This document shows, piece after piece, positions 24,101 through 31,391 of a stretch of DNA of 64,000 nt. A model generated the notes under the pieces. It had not been told where the DNA came from. It was given only the letters and a program-made list of their open reading frames with translations, and made no database searches. Numbering within the stretch: position 1 is the first letter of the stretch; each line of letters begins with the position of its first letter. This stretch comes from Hemerocallis citrina (Eukaryota > Streptophyta > Magnoliopsida > Asparagales > Asphodelaceae): positions 184,534,175-184,598,174 of the forward strand of contig CM030362.1 in the NCBI GenBank assembly GCA_017893485.1, read 5' to 3'. The position numbers were made by a program, and so were the translations under genes.

Positions 24101-26546
24101 TTCAAGAACTACTTGCGGGGGAGTTCAATAATGTTTCTTGAACATGAACGATAAATGAGTTAAAGAGAAGCTTGCCTTTTACGTGACGATTACGAATGCA
24201 AACGATGAATGCAAACGATCAATGGGAAGAAGAGAAGCACCACGGCAACAACGACAAGAGCGGCGACGGCAACAAACAAGCGCGACGACATTAACACGAA
24301 CAGCAACGCAACAAGCGGACTTCGGGTCGTCGGGTTGGAGAAGGCATCAAGGTGGTGAGCTTGCTGGGTTGCTGGTTGTCCGGGGAGGCAACGAGGAGGT
24401 ACTGGTGCGATTGAGGCAACGATCGGGCGTCTAGTGTGAAGGAGGCTGTCGGTGATGGAGAATGGCAGTGGAAGGAGGTAGGGCTGAGTTGGCTGTTGAC
24501 AAGGGAAGCACGGTGGTGCGGTGAGGAGAAGGTGGAGGAGGTAGGGTGGTGCTCGGGGATTGAAGAAGAGCTCGGTTGTGCAGCAGTGGTGGTTGGCGGT
24601 GATGATCGGTGCTGTGTGGACGGTCGGGGTGCGAGGTGAGGGTGCTGTTGGGCAAAAGACGATTAGGCAGGAGGTTGAAGATGGGGAGGAAGGTGAGTTC
24701 GGGGTGAGGAGTTGGCTTGGGAGTGGATGGCTTCAATGGGTTCAGAGTGAAAGAAGAAGAGAAGTCGGGGTGTGGGAGAGATGGCTACTGAAGGAGATGG
24801 AAGTGGATTAGGGTTTAATTAATTAGGGTTAATGGAGTTTAGGGATATAAATAGGCAGCTTGTAAGTGGGCTTGGGGTTTCGGGATGTGCTTTAGGTGAG
24901 TTGAAAAAATATTAAACCAAATGATATAAGGCTTTGACAAATTAATAATAATCAAGAGAAAAAGGAATAAGATTGTAGAATGAAATACGATTTGGGTTCT
25001 AACAAAATAATCAAATATCCAAGTGAATGCAATCAGGTTCAAAAGAATAAAAAAATTGGAATACAAGAATACGAAGAAAAGAAAAATAAAAATCCGTAAA
25101 ATCGGAAATGAGGGTTGCAAAACCCTTCCCTTCCTTTTTTTGGGTGGAAATTGTGGACTCTATAATTGTCACTCTCATATGAGTAATATGTAGTATGCAC
25201 TGCTTTTAACATGACTCCTCCTTAGAGGTGATCCGGTCTTCTCTTCTTTGTAATTTAGTTTCACGCGAATGACATATTGCCAATCATTTTACTCAAGAAA
25301 ACATATTGGTACTCTTGTCTCAATATTCCATTACTCATTCGAAGTTAAAATTGCTTCATGAGACTTATCTGTCATAAAAGGTTGCACTATTTGCATGTCG
25401 AGCCAATTGCTTGGCCTCATGAATGCTGGCATGCTTATATTGTTTGGTGAATCGAGCCTAAACCTATACATGCCTCTATCTACCTAATTTCTGGATTTTA
25501 TATTGTGGAAAATGTTTCCATTGAAGTGTGTGCATCGGTATACTTGTTTGGGCATGCTCTTGATTTTGGGTTCCACTTAAATCTGACTTTGTAAACCCTC
25601 ATGGTTTGGGATTATAAAGTGGTTAACCTTGCTGTCCCATGCAGATGCTAGAAGACAAGGGGTAAGGGAAGATCAGATCATATTCACAGATGTAGCCATG
25701 AAAAATGAGCATATTAGACGTGGCGCCTTGGCTGATCTCTTTCTGGATACGTAAGCATGTTATGTTTTTCCATCAATTAAGGAATGGTTTCTTTTGTTGT
25801 TGCTAGTTGACTTTTGACTTTATGGGAAAGCTCATTTTGAGCTAGAATTGACCGGACAGTTAATTTTTCAACCACCTTAAAGTTCCTTTAAGAATTTCTG
25901 CTTATAATGAACAGGCCGCTGTGTAATGCCCACACTACTGGGACAGATGTGTTATGGGCTGGTCTGCCAATGATTACCCTGCCCTTAGAGAAAATGGCAA
26001 CGAGGGTTGCTGGTTCACTCTGTCTTGCCACTGGTATTGGTGAGGAGATGATTGTTAGCAGGTACTCTCTCTCGCTCTCTTGACACAGTAATTGCATAAT
26101 TTGAGTTTCTCCACCTTAATTTTTTGCTGTATTTTGTGTTACTAGCATGATAGAGTACGAAGAGAAGGCTGTTGCATTAGCTCTGAATCCATCAAAACTT
26201 CTTGCACTGAGAAACAAACTGAAGGCTGTTCGACTGACATGCCCTCTTTTTGACACAGCGCGATGGGTAAGTTGCTCGTTTACAGGATTTTTTACTTTTC
26301 TACTTTTTATTTTCATTTATTTCTATTTTCTTTCTCTTTGGAAGCGTGGAATATTATGGTGCATGCCTTCATATTTATGTATTTTCTTCTCGTTGAAAAG
26401 ACAATACACTTGTGTAATCCAAAATGCTACAGGTGCGGAATCTGGAGAGAGCATACTTCAAAATGTGGAATTTGTACTGCTCTACTGGAAATCCACAGCC
26501 ATTCAAAGTGACTGAAGATGACAATGAGTTCCCATATGATGGATAG
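4202..26546 (+). CDS. SEC: SECRET AGENT-type protein O-GlcNAc transferase (GT41), 3' 21 exons, N-terminus missing
   Basis: Transfers GlcNAc from UDP-GlcNAc to Ser/Thr of nuclear and cytosolic proteins; plant relatives modify proteins such as DELLAs. Exons found by reading frame and GT/AG sites: 4202-4264, 4352-4430, 10220-10329, 10413-10466, 10554-10621, 10706-10808, 10945-11147, 11247-11343, 11859-11930, 12114-12190, 12342-12458, 12557-12641, 12723-12890, 13624-13734, 13827-13913, 14001-14128, 14256-14338, 25645-25750, 25915-26061, 26146-26266, 26433-26546. They total 2193 nt, phases agree throughout, and there is no internal stop. Residues ~1-259 are TPRs (GNxxKxxGRxxEAI pattern); ~283-730 are catalytic ([32 protein letters not shown]). 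Arabidopsis SEC is, from memory, about 977 residues, so roughly 250 N-terminal residues lie upstream. SPINDLY, the related fucosyltransferase, is less likely given the close SEC match. Two introns (5.8 and 11.3 kb) are swollen by transposons. Confidence 0.93.
4431..5280 (+). other. SEC intron, no gene seen
   Basis: Intronic sequence between TPR exons. A 60-codon frame around 4607-4789 has no recognisable domain and no splice logic. A short alternating TA stretch lies at about 5266-5279, next to the MITE-like element. Confidence 0.5.
5281..5454. mobile_element. Short foldback MITE in SEC intron
   Basis: About 174 bp with two long imperfect inverted arms: 5281-5349 (starting TGGGTAAAAGGG, containing gctcatttagtaaatgagc) pairs with 5387-5454 (ending GTTTTCCCA). 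Each arm also holds the smaller palindrome TTTAGTAAA or its equivalent. The loop of about 37 bp is non-coding. A target duplication is not clear because the left flank is a TA repeat, so the superfamily is not assigned. Confidence 0.7.
5455..5846 (+). other. SEC intron, no gene seen
   Basis: AT-rich intronic sequence between the foldback MITE and the hAT element; nothing recognised. Confidence 0.5.
6085..6139. repeat. (AAT)n microsatellite, ~18 repeats
   Basis: An uninterrupted aat trinucleotide run in the 3' untranslated part of hAT copy 1. Copy 2 has a much shorter run at the matching place (about 19315-19331). Confidence 0.9.
6376..8503 (-). pseudogene. hAT transposase (copy 1), BED zinc finger to dimerisation domain, broken
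   Basis: Starts at ATG 8503 ([11 protein letters not shown]...). Domains in order: BED-type zinc finger ([12 protein letters not shown]...ISRHIQHNH), RNase H-like catalytic region ([39 protein letters not shown]), and the C-terminal hAT dimerisation region ([18 protein letters not shown]...MLVCTEDWL), ending in a poly-Gln run. Lesions seen: a TAA in frame just after the BED finger (near 8099), a one-base gain in an A-run near 7235, and TGG to TAG at about 6643. It cannot make a full transposase by itself. A shorter BED-containing peptide of ~135 residues is still open. Confidence 0.88.
8904..9403 (-). repeat. ~249-bp tandem duplication of the hAT copy 1 promoter/leader region
   Basis: The segment from 'attgttgaaaaattctttac' at 8904 repeats from 9153 with few differences. 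It includes the TATA-like 'gggtatttatagg' and the palindromic GAGCCGTTCGGAACGGCTC motif. Copy 2 of the transposon carries the unit once (about 22333-22570). The unit covers the region just upstream of the transposase gene on the minus strand, so it doubles the likely promoter. Confidence 0.85.
9632..10219 (+). other. SEC intron remainder
   Basis: AT-rich intron sequence from the hAT right flank to the acceptor 'tttttgcag' at 10211-10219. No gene seen. Confidence 0.6.
10220..11343 (+). CDS. SEC: SEC exons, TPR block 2 (six exons)
   Basis: Exons 10220-10329, 10413-10466, 10554-10621, 10706-10808, 10945-11147 and 11247-11343 encode tandem TPRs. Recognisable pieces are [22 protein letters not shown], here in part as [73 protein letters not shown]; and [20 protein letters not shown]. 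The block ends in CNLLHTLQ, the hinge toward the catalytic half. TPRs form the superhelix that selects protein substrates. Spacing and small introns look like an ordinary, uninterrupted plant gene. Confidence 0.94.
11859..14338 (+). CDS. SEC: SEC exons, catalytic N-lobe and linker (nine exons)
   Basis: Exons from 11859 to 14338 encode the linker ([18 protein letters not shown]) and the first catalytic lobe. Signature segments: [36 protein letters not shown], whose His matches the UDP-GlcNAc-site His of GT41 enzymes (His498 in human OGT, from knowledge); [55 protein letters not shown]; and [12 protein letters not shown]. The exon ending at 12458 uses a donor inside GGGTAG (ATTGG|gtaggg), which avoids an apparent stop. 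The last exon ends in phase 1 (GAA T|gtaagt) and is completed 11.3 kb away at 25645. Confidence 0.94.
14339..14584 (+). other. Left end of the giant SEC intron
   Basis: Host intron sequence starting with the donor gtaagt, up to the approximate left edge of the LTR-like insertion. No gene seen. Confidence 0.5.
15829..16432 (+). repeat. 302-bp tandem direct duplication, virtually perfect
   Basis: The block beginning 'ttcaacatattcacacgac' at 15829 recurs from 16131, and I saw no difference over the whole unit. It lies inside the LTR-like element S1. The near identity means a recent event or an assembly artefact. Confidence 0.9.
19071..22772 (-). mobile_element. hAT transposon copy 2, nested in the outer hAT
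   Basis: Ends TAGGGATGG (19071) and CCATCCCTA (to 22772), flanked by a perfect 8-bp duplication TGTGTGAG (19063-19070 and 22773-22780). It is 3702 bp and very similar to copy 1 at 5847-9624 over its whole length. The perfect target repeat and its innermost position make it the youngest insertion in this intron. It sits in the coding part of the outer hAT transposase, just after that protein's BED finger. Confidence 0.93.
19794..21926 (-). pseudogene. hAT transposase (copy 2), near-complete, two frameshifts
   Basis: Homologous start at ATG 21926 ([12 protein letters not shown]). The BED finger ([12 protein letters not shown]...ISRHIQHNH) is followed by [14 protein letters not shown] from 21456. 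The frame is lost at two places: an A-run near 21520, and a 2-bp loss near 20972 (copy 1 gacatgcacatc, here gacacacatc). From 20975 to 19794 a 393-residue frame is intact and covers [34 protein letters not shown], the dimerisation motif [16 protein letters not shown] and a C-terminal poly-Gln. The nonsense codon and the A-run gain of copy 1 are absent here. Confidence 0.88.
25119..25644 (+). other. Right end of the giant SEC intron
   Basis: Host-like intron sequence from the LTR-like element's right end to the acceptor 'tcccatgcag' at 25635-25644. No gene seen. Confidence 0.55.
25645..26546 (+). CDS. SEC: SEC last four exons, catalytic C-lobe and stop
   Basis: Exons 25645-25750, 25915-26061, 26146-26266 and 26433-26546 encode the UDP-binding lobe: [20 protein letters not shown] (the Lys corresponds to Lys842 of human OGT, from knowledge), then [45 protein letters not shown], and the C-terminus [13 protein letters not shown]...EFPYDG with TAG at 26544-26546. 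The His-Thr-Thr-Gly-x-Asp ribose and phosphate loop is present, but the residue before the His is Ala where the animal and Arabidopsis enzymes, as I recall them, have Gly. Frame and splice sites fit the exon ending at 14338. Confidence 0.94.
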
Positions 26547-28056
26547 TTTTGAGGGATGAGGCTCTGTAAATAGAATGAGTCTACAAAATACTATCAAAAG
26601 GGAAAGAGTAATTGTGTTTGGTTGTCCAAATGATACATTGGGCTATTTACTTTCTCCCCCCAGTGTGGAAGGAGACCAAAAGCATTGTTTAATGGTGAGA
26701 TGTATAGGCTGCCTAGTTTCGTGGAAGCCCCGGTTTTTTGAGTTATGGTGAGGATTGTTAAGGTAAGAGTCCTGCTGCTTTTCCTTTAATACTTGGTTAC
26801 ATACGAAATGTTATTTACTTTTGTACAATATGATACAATATTCAGTGGACCTTGAGGTTGTATTCAGTAGCCAATTCTAGACAGTTATATCTTATGAGAG
26901 CTGAGTTGTGTGAACTGTGCTAGTCTAGTTACTGTTGCATGCTTTTTGGCCTTTTCTTTAAGAGTGCTGGCGATTACATTGGGGAATTCTGCTGACGTAG
27001 GAACTCTGCAGTCATAATGGAAACAGTGTTGGAAATGAAGGAGATTTGATTGAATTTGATGTTTGATAATAGATTATTTTGCAGGGCGATCTCAGTAGTA
27101 AGGTATAAAATATGTTGTTTTGGTTTGAAATTCTTGTTCGAAGCTTGGGAGGCTGTTCGTACATAAGGTGGCCTCAGTATGAAGGTTTGATATTCTAATT
27201 TGAAACTTGGATGGCAATTCTATGGGAATGGCATGGCTTGAATAGGAACTGAAAGTGACGAGTAGAGTGGAACCTCTTTTGTCAATTTTGGAATTAGTAA
27301 TTAATATGGGGCTGATCCTTTCTTTCACAAGCGCCACATGTTGTGTGCCTCAATATTCACTAGATGCCTGAATCATGGAAATACATGGATAGATGGGATA
27401 GTGCCACATCAAGTTGTAAGGTTTGCACCTATATTTTATTGCAGCTAAGGTCTCAGAAATGCAGTCTAGTATAATGGTGGTTGAAATTCTTTTTCGATAT
27501 TGTGATTGCTCACTGTTGTGCACAAGAGAAACGATTTCTGCTGCTACTTGAGTTTGAAATGATTCTCGGATATTCAATCAAAATGAGGTTTGCCGGGTTT
27601 GCCGAGTCCGATCCTTTGGCATACCTGTTTGTTGGGATGAAGCAGATTTGAATAGATGGAAAAACAAGGAACAAATGATGGAACGAACGATTTCCTGCTA
27701 TCTTGAGTATCTGCTGTTTCATTTGTGATTGCCAGCTTTGTTGTACTTGTGCGTCCATCTCATTCAGCCCTGTGTTCTTTAGCTGGGTGGTGTAGATTTT
27801 GCCACAATTACTGTTAGTGGAATGCATTAGTGCGTGAGGCTAGCAGGTTGGCACTACTTAACTGCAGGTTTGCACTACTTAACTGGAAGAAAGCAAGATC
27901 GGGCTTGGCATATATATGTTGTGGCGTCTAAGCAGCAATTCATATTACTAAATTTAGGTATGTAATTTTATCAAATGCAGGTTCACAAATCATGAAGGGA
28001 AAAAAAACAAGTGATTGATGAATAAAGATTTTTTATGTGTCAAACCACATTAAAAG
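26547..28056 (+). other. SEC 3' UTR and downstream spacer
   Basis: No coding signal on either strand. A good donor (gttaag|gtaaga, GT at 26763) and acceptor (ttattttgcag|ggcg, AG at 27083-27084) could define a 322-bp intron in the 3' UTR. AATAAA occurs near 28020 just before the copia element, so the natural end of the transcript is uncertain. Short reverse frames at 27092-27827 have no domain. Confidence 0.45.
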
Positions 28057-28790
28057 TGTTGGGATTAGGGCGTTAACAAACGGCATCTGGTCGCAGCGGA
28101 ACTAATTAGAGCAATGAGGAAGTTGAAGTAGACGAGGTAAATAAATTGAGCAAGCAAGTAGATCCACCAAACTAATACAAACACAATAACGATGACTTAT
28201 CCTGATTAGCTTTTGCTTAATCCAGGAGAAAATATAAAGAGATCTGATATTCAACTAGAAGATATTACAAGGAGTTACTGATTCACTTGATATAAGGAAT
28301 TAAACTCATCCACTAAGAACTATCTCTCTCTCGAGCCTCTCTTTGCAATGGAGAAAAGAATCTATGAAGTATTACCTCTCATATTGGAGGAGTTTTACAA
28401 TATATATAGAAGAATAGAGAAAATCTAGGTCTAATCTTGATCTTCAGTCATCCGATAAAACCTGGAAAATAAGTAACTGAATAGGAGCTGCACGATCTGA
28501 CTTGAAGTTGAAGATTGGGCTGAACCGACCTAACAAATCGAAGTCCAAAAACGAACCAGCGCCGCGGGCGGTCGACCGTCCAACAAGACCGGTCGACCGT
28601 ACCACTCTTTGACTTTTCAGTACAACGAGCGGTCGGGGGTGCGGTCGACTGTCACCATGACCGGTCGATCGCAACTATCCTGCACCTGCTGCTGCTGCTG
28701 TTCTCCTACTCGCTTCGACGCTTCGACCTCCGTGCTTCATATTACCTTCTTTTAATCTGAACAACGAGTATATAAGATACAACCCTAACA
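28057..28790 (-). repeat. Copia 3' LTR
   Basis: Starts TGTTGGGATTAGGG and ends AACCCTAACA; matches 30368-31107 nearly throughout, including the run with ggcggtcgaccgtcc and the ctgctgctgctg stretch. Confidence 0.93.
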
Positions 28791-29059
28791 AACTCTACCT
28801 TGGATTGCATACGAGTGCTGTCACATGATGTGTTACTCATCTCCAAACTCTAACAAATTCTACTTGCAAAGAAAACTTAGAACAATAGCTTCTTTTAATT
28901 GAAATGATCTCTACCCAATCTCACCGAATCCAGTGCAGCCCCTTAAAGGCCCACCTCCGTAGATATACTCACGAAGTTGTCAAACTCCGCACGAACTCCA
29001 CCTACCCTTAGGCTTTCTCCACCTCCCGACGATATTCGAATATCGTGATCTCGTCTCGA

Positions 29060-30347
29060 TTAATCTAGTTGCGGTAAACTAGCTGAGCTTGCGGGAATAC
29101 CGAAAAAAGGAGCAACACTTGCGCAAGTATTTCGAATTCCCCAAAGCTTGTAGAGATTGTTTTGGCTTGACCCAACCATTTTTATACCTCTAATCACCTT
29201 ATGACGATCCTGAAAAACAGACAGAACTCCACCTCGAGCTGTGTACCTGCAGTCCCGTGCATCAAGAGTTTCCAAGGAAATCAGATTCTGTTTCATCTGA
29301 GGAATATGCAAAACATCCCTTAAAGTGAACGTGTAGACCTGGTATCTTCAACTCAACTGTCCCCTCACCCACCACTTCACAAATCTCTCTAGTTTTCGTT
29401 GTCACACAATGTCCCATAGTAGACTTATAAGTAGAAAACAACTCATTCTTGGAGCAAATATGAGAAGAATTCCCTGAGGTAAGAAACCAACTAGAATCCA
29501 CTTCTAAAGAATTTGAAACAAGAAGACACGAACCACCTGAATCAGAGGCACCAAAGGCACTAACTACACTAGCGGCTGAACTCCCGTTATTGGCACTCTT
29601 TTGATTCTGTAATTTTCAACAGTCTTTCTTGATATGCCCTGGTCTCTTGCAATATCGGCAACGGATCGAATCCTGTTGCAAAGCACTTTGTCTTCTCCCC
29701 GAAAGATCATCCACTGCTAGACAACTTGTAGGAATAGACGATGAATATTTATGGGTCTCCTTCCTAAGTTGATTTTCCTTCAATGCTTTGATTACACCAT
29801 CTATCGAAATACTCTCCTTGGCAGGTCTACCGTGTAGCATGGTCGTGATCAAAGGCTCGTACGAATCCGACAGTGAATATATCAGGTTGAAAGCTTTATC
29901 TTCCTCACACACATCTGCGTTGATCGCCTTAAGTTCAAATAATACCTTATTGAACTCTGTAATGTGGTCTTGGAGATCGGTACCTTCCTTCATAGATAAA
30001 CGGAACAACTTTCTCCTCCAATGCATCCAATCTAAAACGACGAATCGGAGTGGTCAGCTATGAGTCTTTCCCACAAACTTGCCGCGTCAGTTTCTTCAAG
30101 AAAACTGCACTTGACCTCGTCCGCCAAGGATAGTCGGATTAGACTTATGGCTCTTTCATGAATATCTTCCCCAAACGTCATCCTTCATATTAGTTGGCTT
30201 TTCCTTCTTCTTTACTGTTGACTGCAACCGTTCTTGAATAAGAGGATCATACATGTCAGTCTTCCAAAGATTGAAATTGATCTTACCATCAAACTGCTTG
30301 ATCTTCAAAATACTGTGGCCTGTCATCTTAACCAAGGAACTCGGCAA
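29060..30347 (-). pseudogene. Copia gag with zinc knuckle and protease remnant
   Basis: Begins MPSSLVKMTGHSILKIKQF with the copia gag pattern FDGKINFNLWKTDM (30347). It continues after a frame loss with LFRLSMKEGTDLQDHITEFN and a CCHC knuckle CRYCKRPGHIKKDC (ending 29616). Downstream is the protease N-terminal region WFLTSGNSSHICSKNELF: the catalytic Asp of the usual D-S/T-G is replaced by Thr. It then reads MHIPQMKQNLISLETLD...VIRGIKMVGSSQNNLY (29311 to 29060), the stretch that normally leads into integrase. Several frameshifts. The protease could not work as it stands. Confidence 0.85.
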
Positions 30348-30367
30348 CCTGAAGCTCTGATACCAGT

Positions 30368-31107
30368 TGTTGGAATTGGGGCGTCAACAAACGCCCTCTG
30401 GTCGCAGCAGAACTAATTAGAGCAATGATGAAGTCGAAGTAGACGAGGCAAATAAATTGAGCAAGCAAGTAGATCCACCAAACTAACACAAACACAACAA
30501 CGATGACTTATCCCGGTTAGCTTTTGCTTAATCCGAGGGGCAATATAGGAAGATCTGATATTCAACAAAAATTTTTTTACAAGGAGTTACTGATTCACTT
30601 GACACAAGGAATTAAACTCACTCACCAAGAACTATCTCTCTCTCGAGCCTCTCTTTGCAATGGAGAAAAGAATCTATGAAGTACTACTTTTCATATTGGA
30701 GGATTTTTACAATATATATAGAAGAATAGAGAGAAAACCTAGGTCTAATCTTGATCATCAGTCGTCCGATAAAACTTGGAGAAGAAGTAACTGAATAGGA
30801 GCCGCACGATTTGACTTGGAGTTGAAGATTGGGCTGAACCGGCCTAACAAATCGAAGCCCAAAAATGAATCAGCGCCGCGGGCGGTCGACCGTCCAACAA
30901 GACCGGTTGACCGTACCACTCTCTGACTTCCCAGTACAACGAGCGGTGGGGGGTGCGTTCGACTTTCACCATGACCGTTCGACCGCAACTATCCTGCACC
31001 TGCTGCTGCTGCTGTTCTCCTTCTACTCGCTTTGACGCTTTGACCTTCGTGCTTCATATTATATTTTTTTAATCTGAACAACGAGTATACAAGACACAAC
31101 CCTAACA
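30368..31107 (-). repeat. Copia 5' LTR
   Basis: Starts TGTTGGAATTGGGG, ends AACCCTAACA; the primer-binding site lies four bases to its left at 30352-30363. Followed by target repeat AAAAG. Confidence 0.93.
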
Positions 31108-31391
31108 AAAAGATCTTCAAATATTCGGAGCACTGGCCCACTGTTTGGTATGGTTGTAAATGAAAAGTATAAAAAGCACCATCCCTGTGGATATGCAACC
31201 TCTGTTTGGTATAGTTGCAAATGAAAACTGTTGATATCAAGAGAAGCAAAGAAATACTGCCATCCAACTTTGTGAAAAACTACTGCCATCCAACTTTGTA
31301 GAGAACTGTAGGGGTGAGAGAGACATTGATCCCTCCGATGTAATCTCTCTTCCTTCCCTCCTCTCTCTAGTTGCATCTTTTTCTTCCTCTG

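Larger units (their letters stand above)
14585..25118 (-). mobile_element. Long solo-LTR-like element (copy S1) in the giant SEC intron, split by nested hATs
   Basis: Left part 14585-16933 and right part 24068-25118 flank the outer hAT and together give about 3.4 kb. It is related along its length to 56350-59590: shared left end 'gggcacgcaactaaggcc' versus 'gggcacacaactaaggcc', shared ATAATCAATAATC-type simple sequence, shared 'cacggcctccttccgagtacactctcc', and shared right end 'gagggttgca' versus 'gagggttaca'. On the minus strand the right part looks like promoter plus leader: TATTTATATCCC near 24843-24855, then C-rich sequence with 'aaccctaat'. No protein domain is visible; open frames at 24183-24811 lie in this leader. 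Ends are approximate and no target duplication is proven. Confidence 0.6.
28057..31107 (-). mobile_element. Complete non-autonomous Ty1/copia retrotransposon
   Basis: The two LTRs, 28057-28790 (734 bp) and 30368-31107 (740 bp), run TGTTGG...CCCTAACA and are very similar. Both flanks read AAAAG (28052-28056 and 31108-31112), the expected 5-bp target duplication. On the minus strand the right LTR is the 5' LTR; next to it is a primer-binding site (plus-strand GCTCTGATACCA at 30352-30363, complementary to initiator Met tRNA). The 1.6-kb interior holds gag and a protease remnant only; integrase, RT and RNase H are absent, so movement would need help from another element. Confidence 0.93.

Noticed and set aside
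24183..24811. Overlapping frames of 67-101 codons on both strands
   Set aside because: They lie in the G/C-skewed leader of the LTR-like element S1; frames on both strands reflect composition, and no domain was seen.
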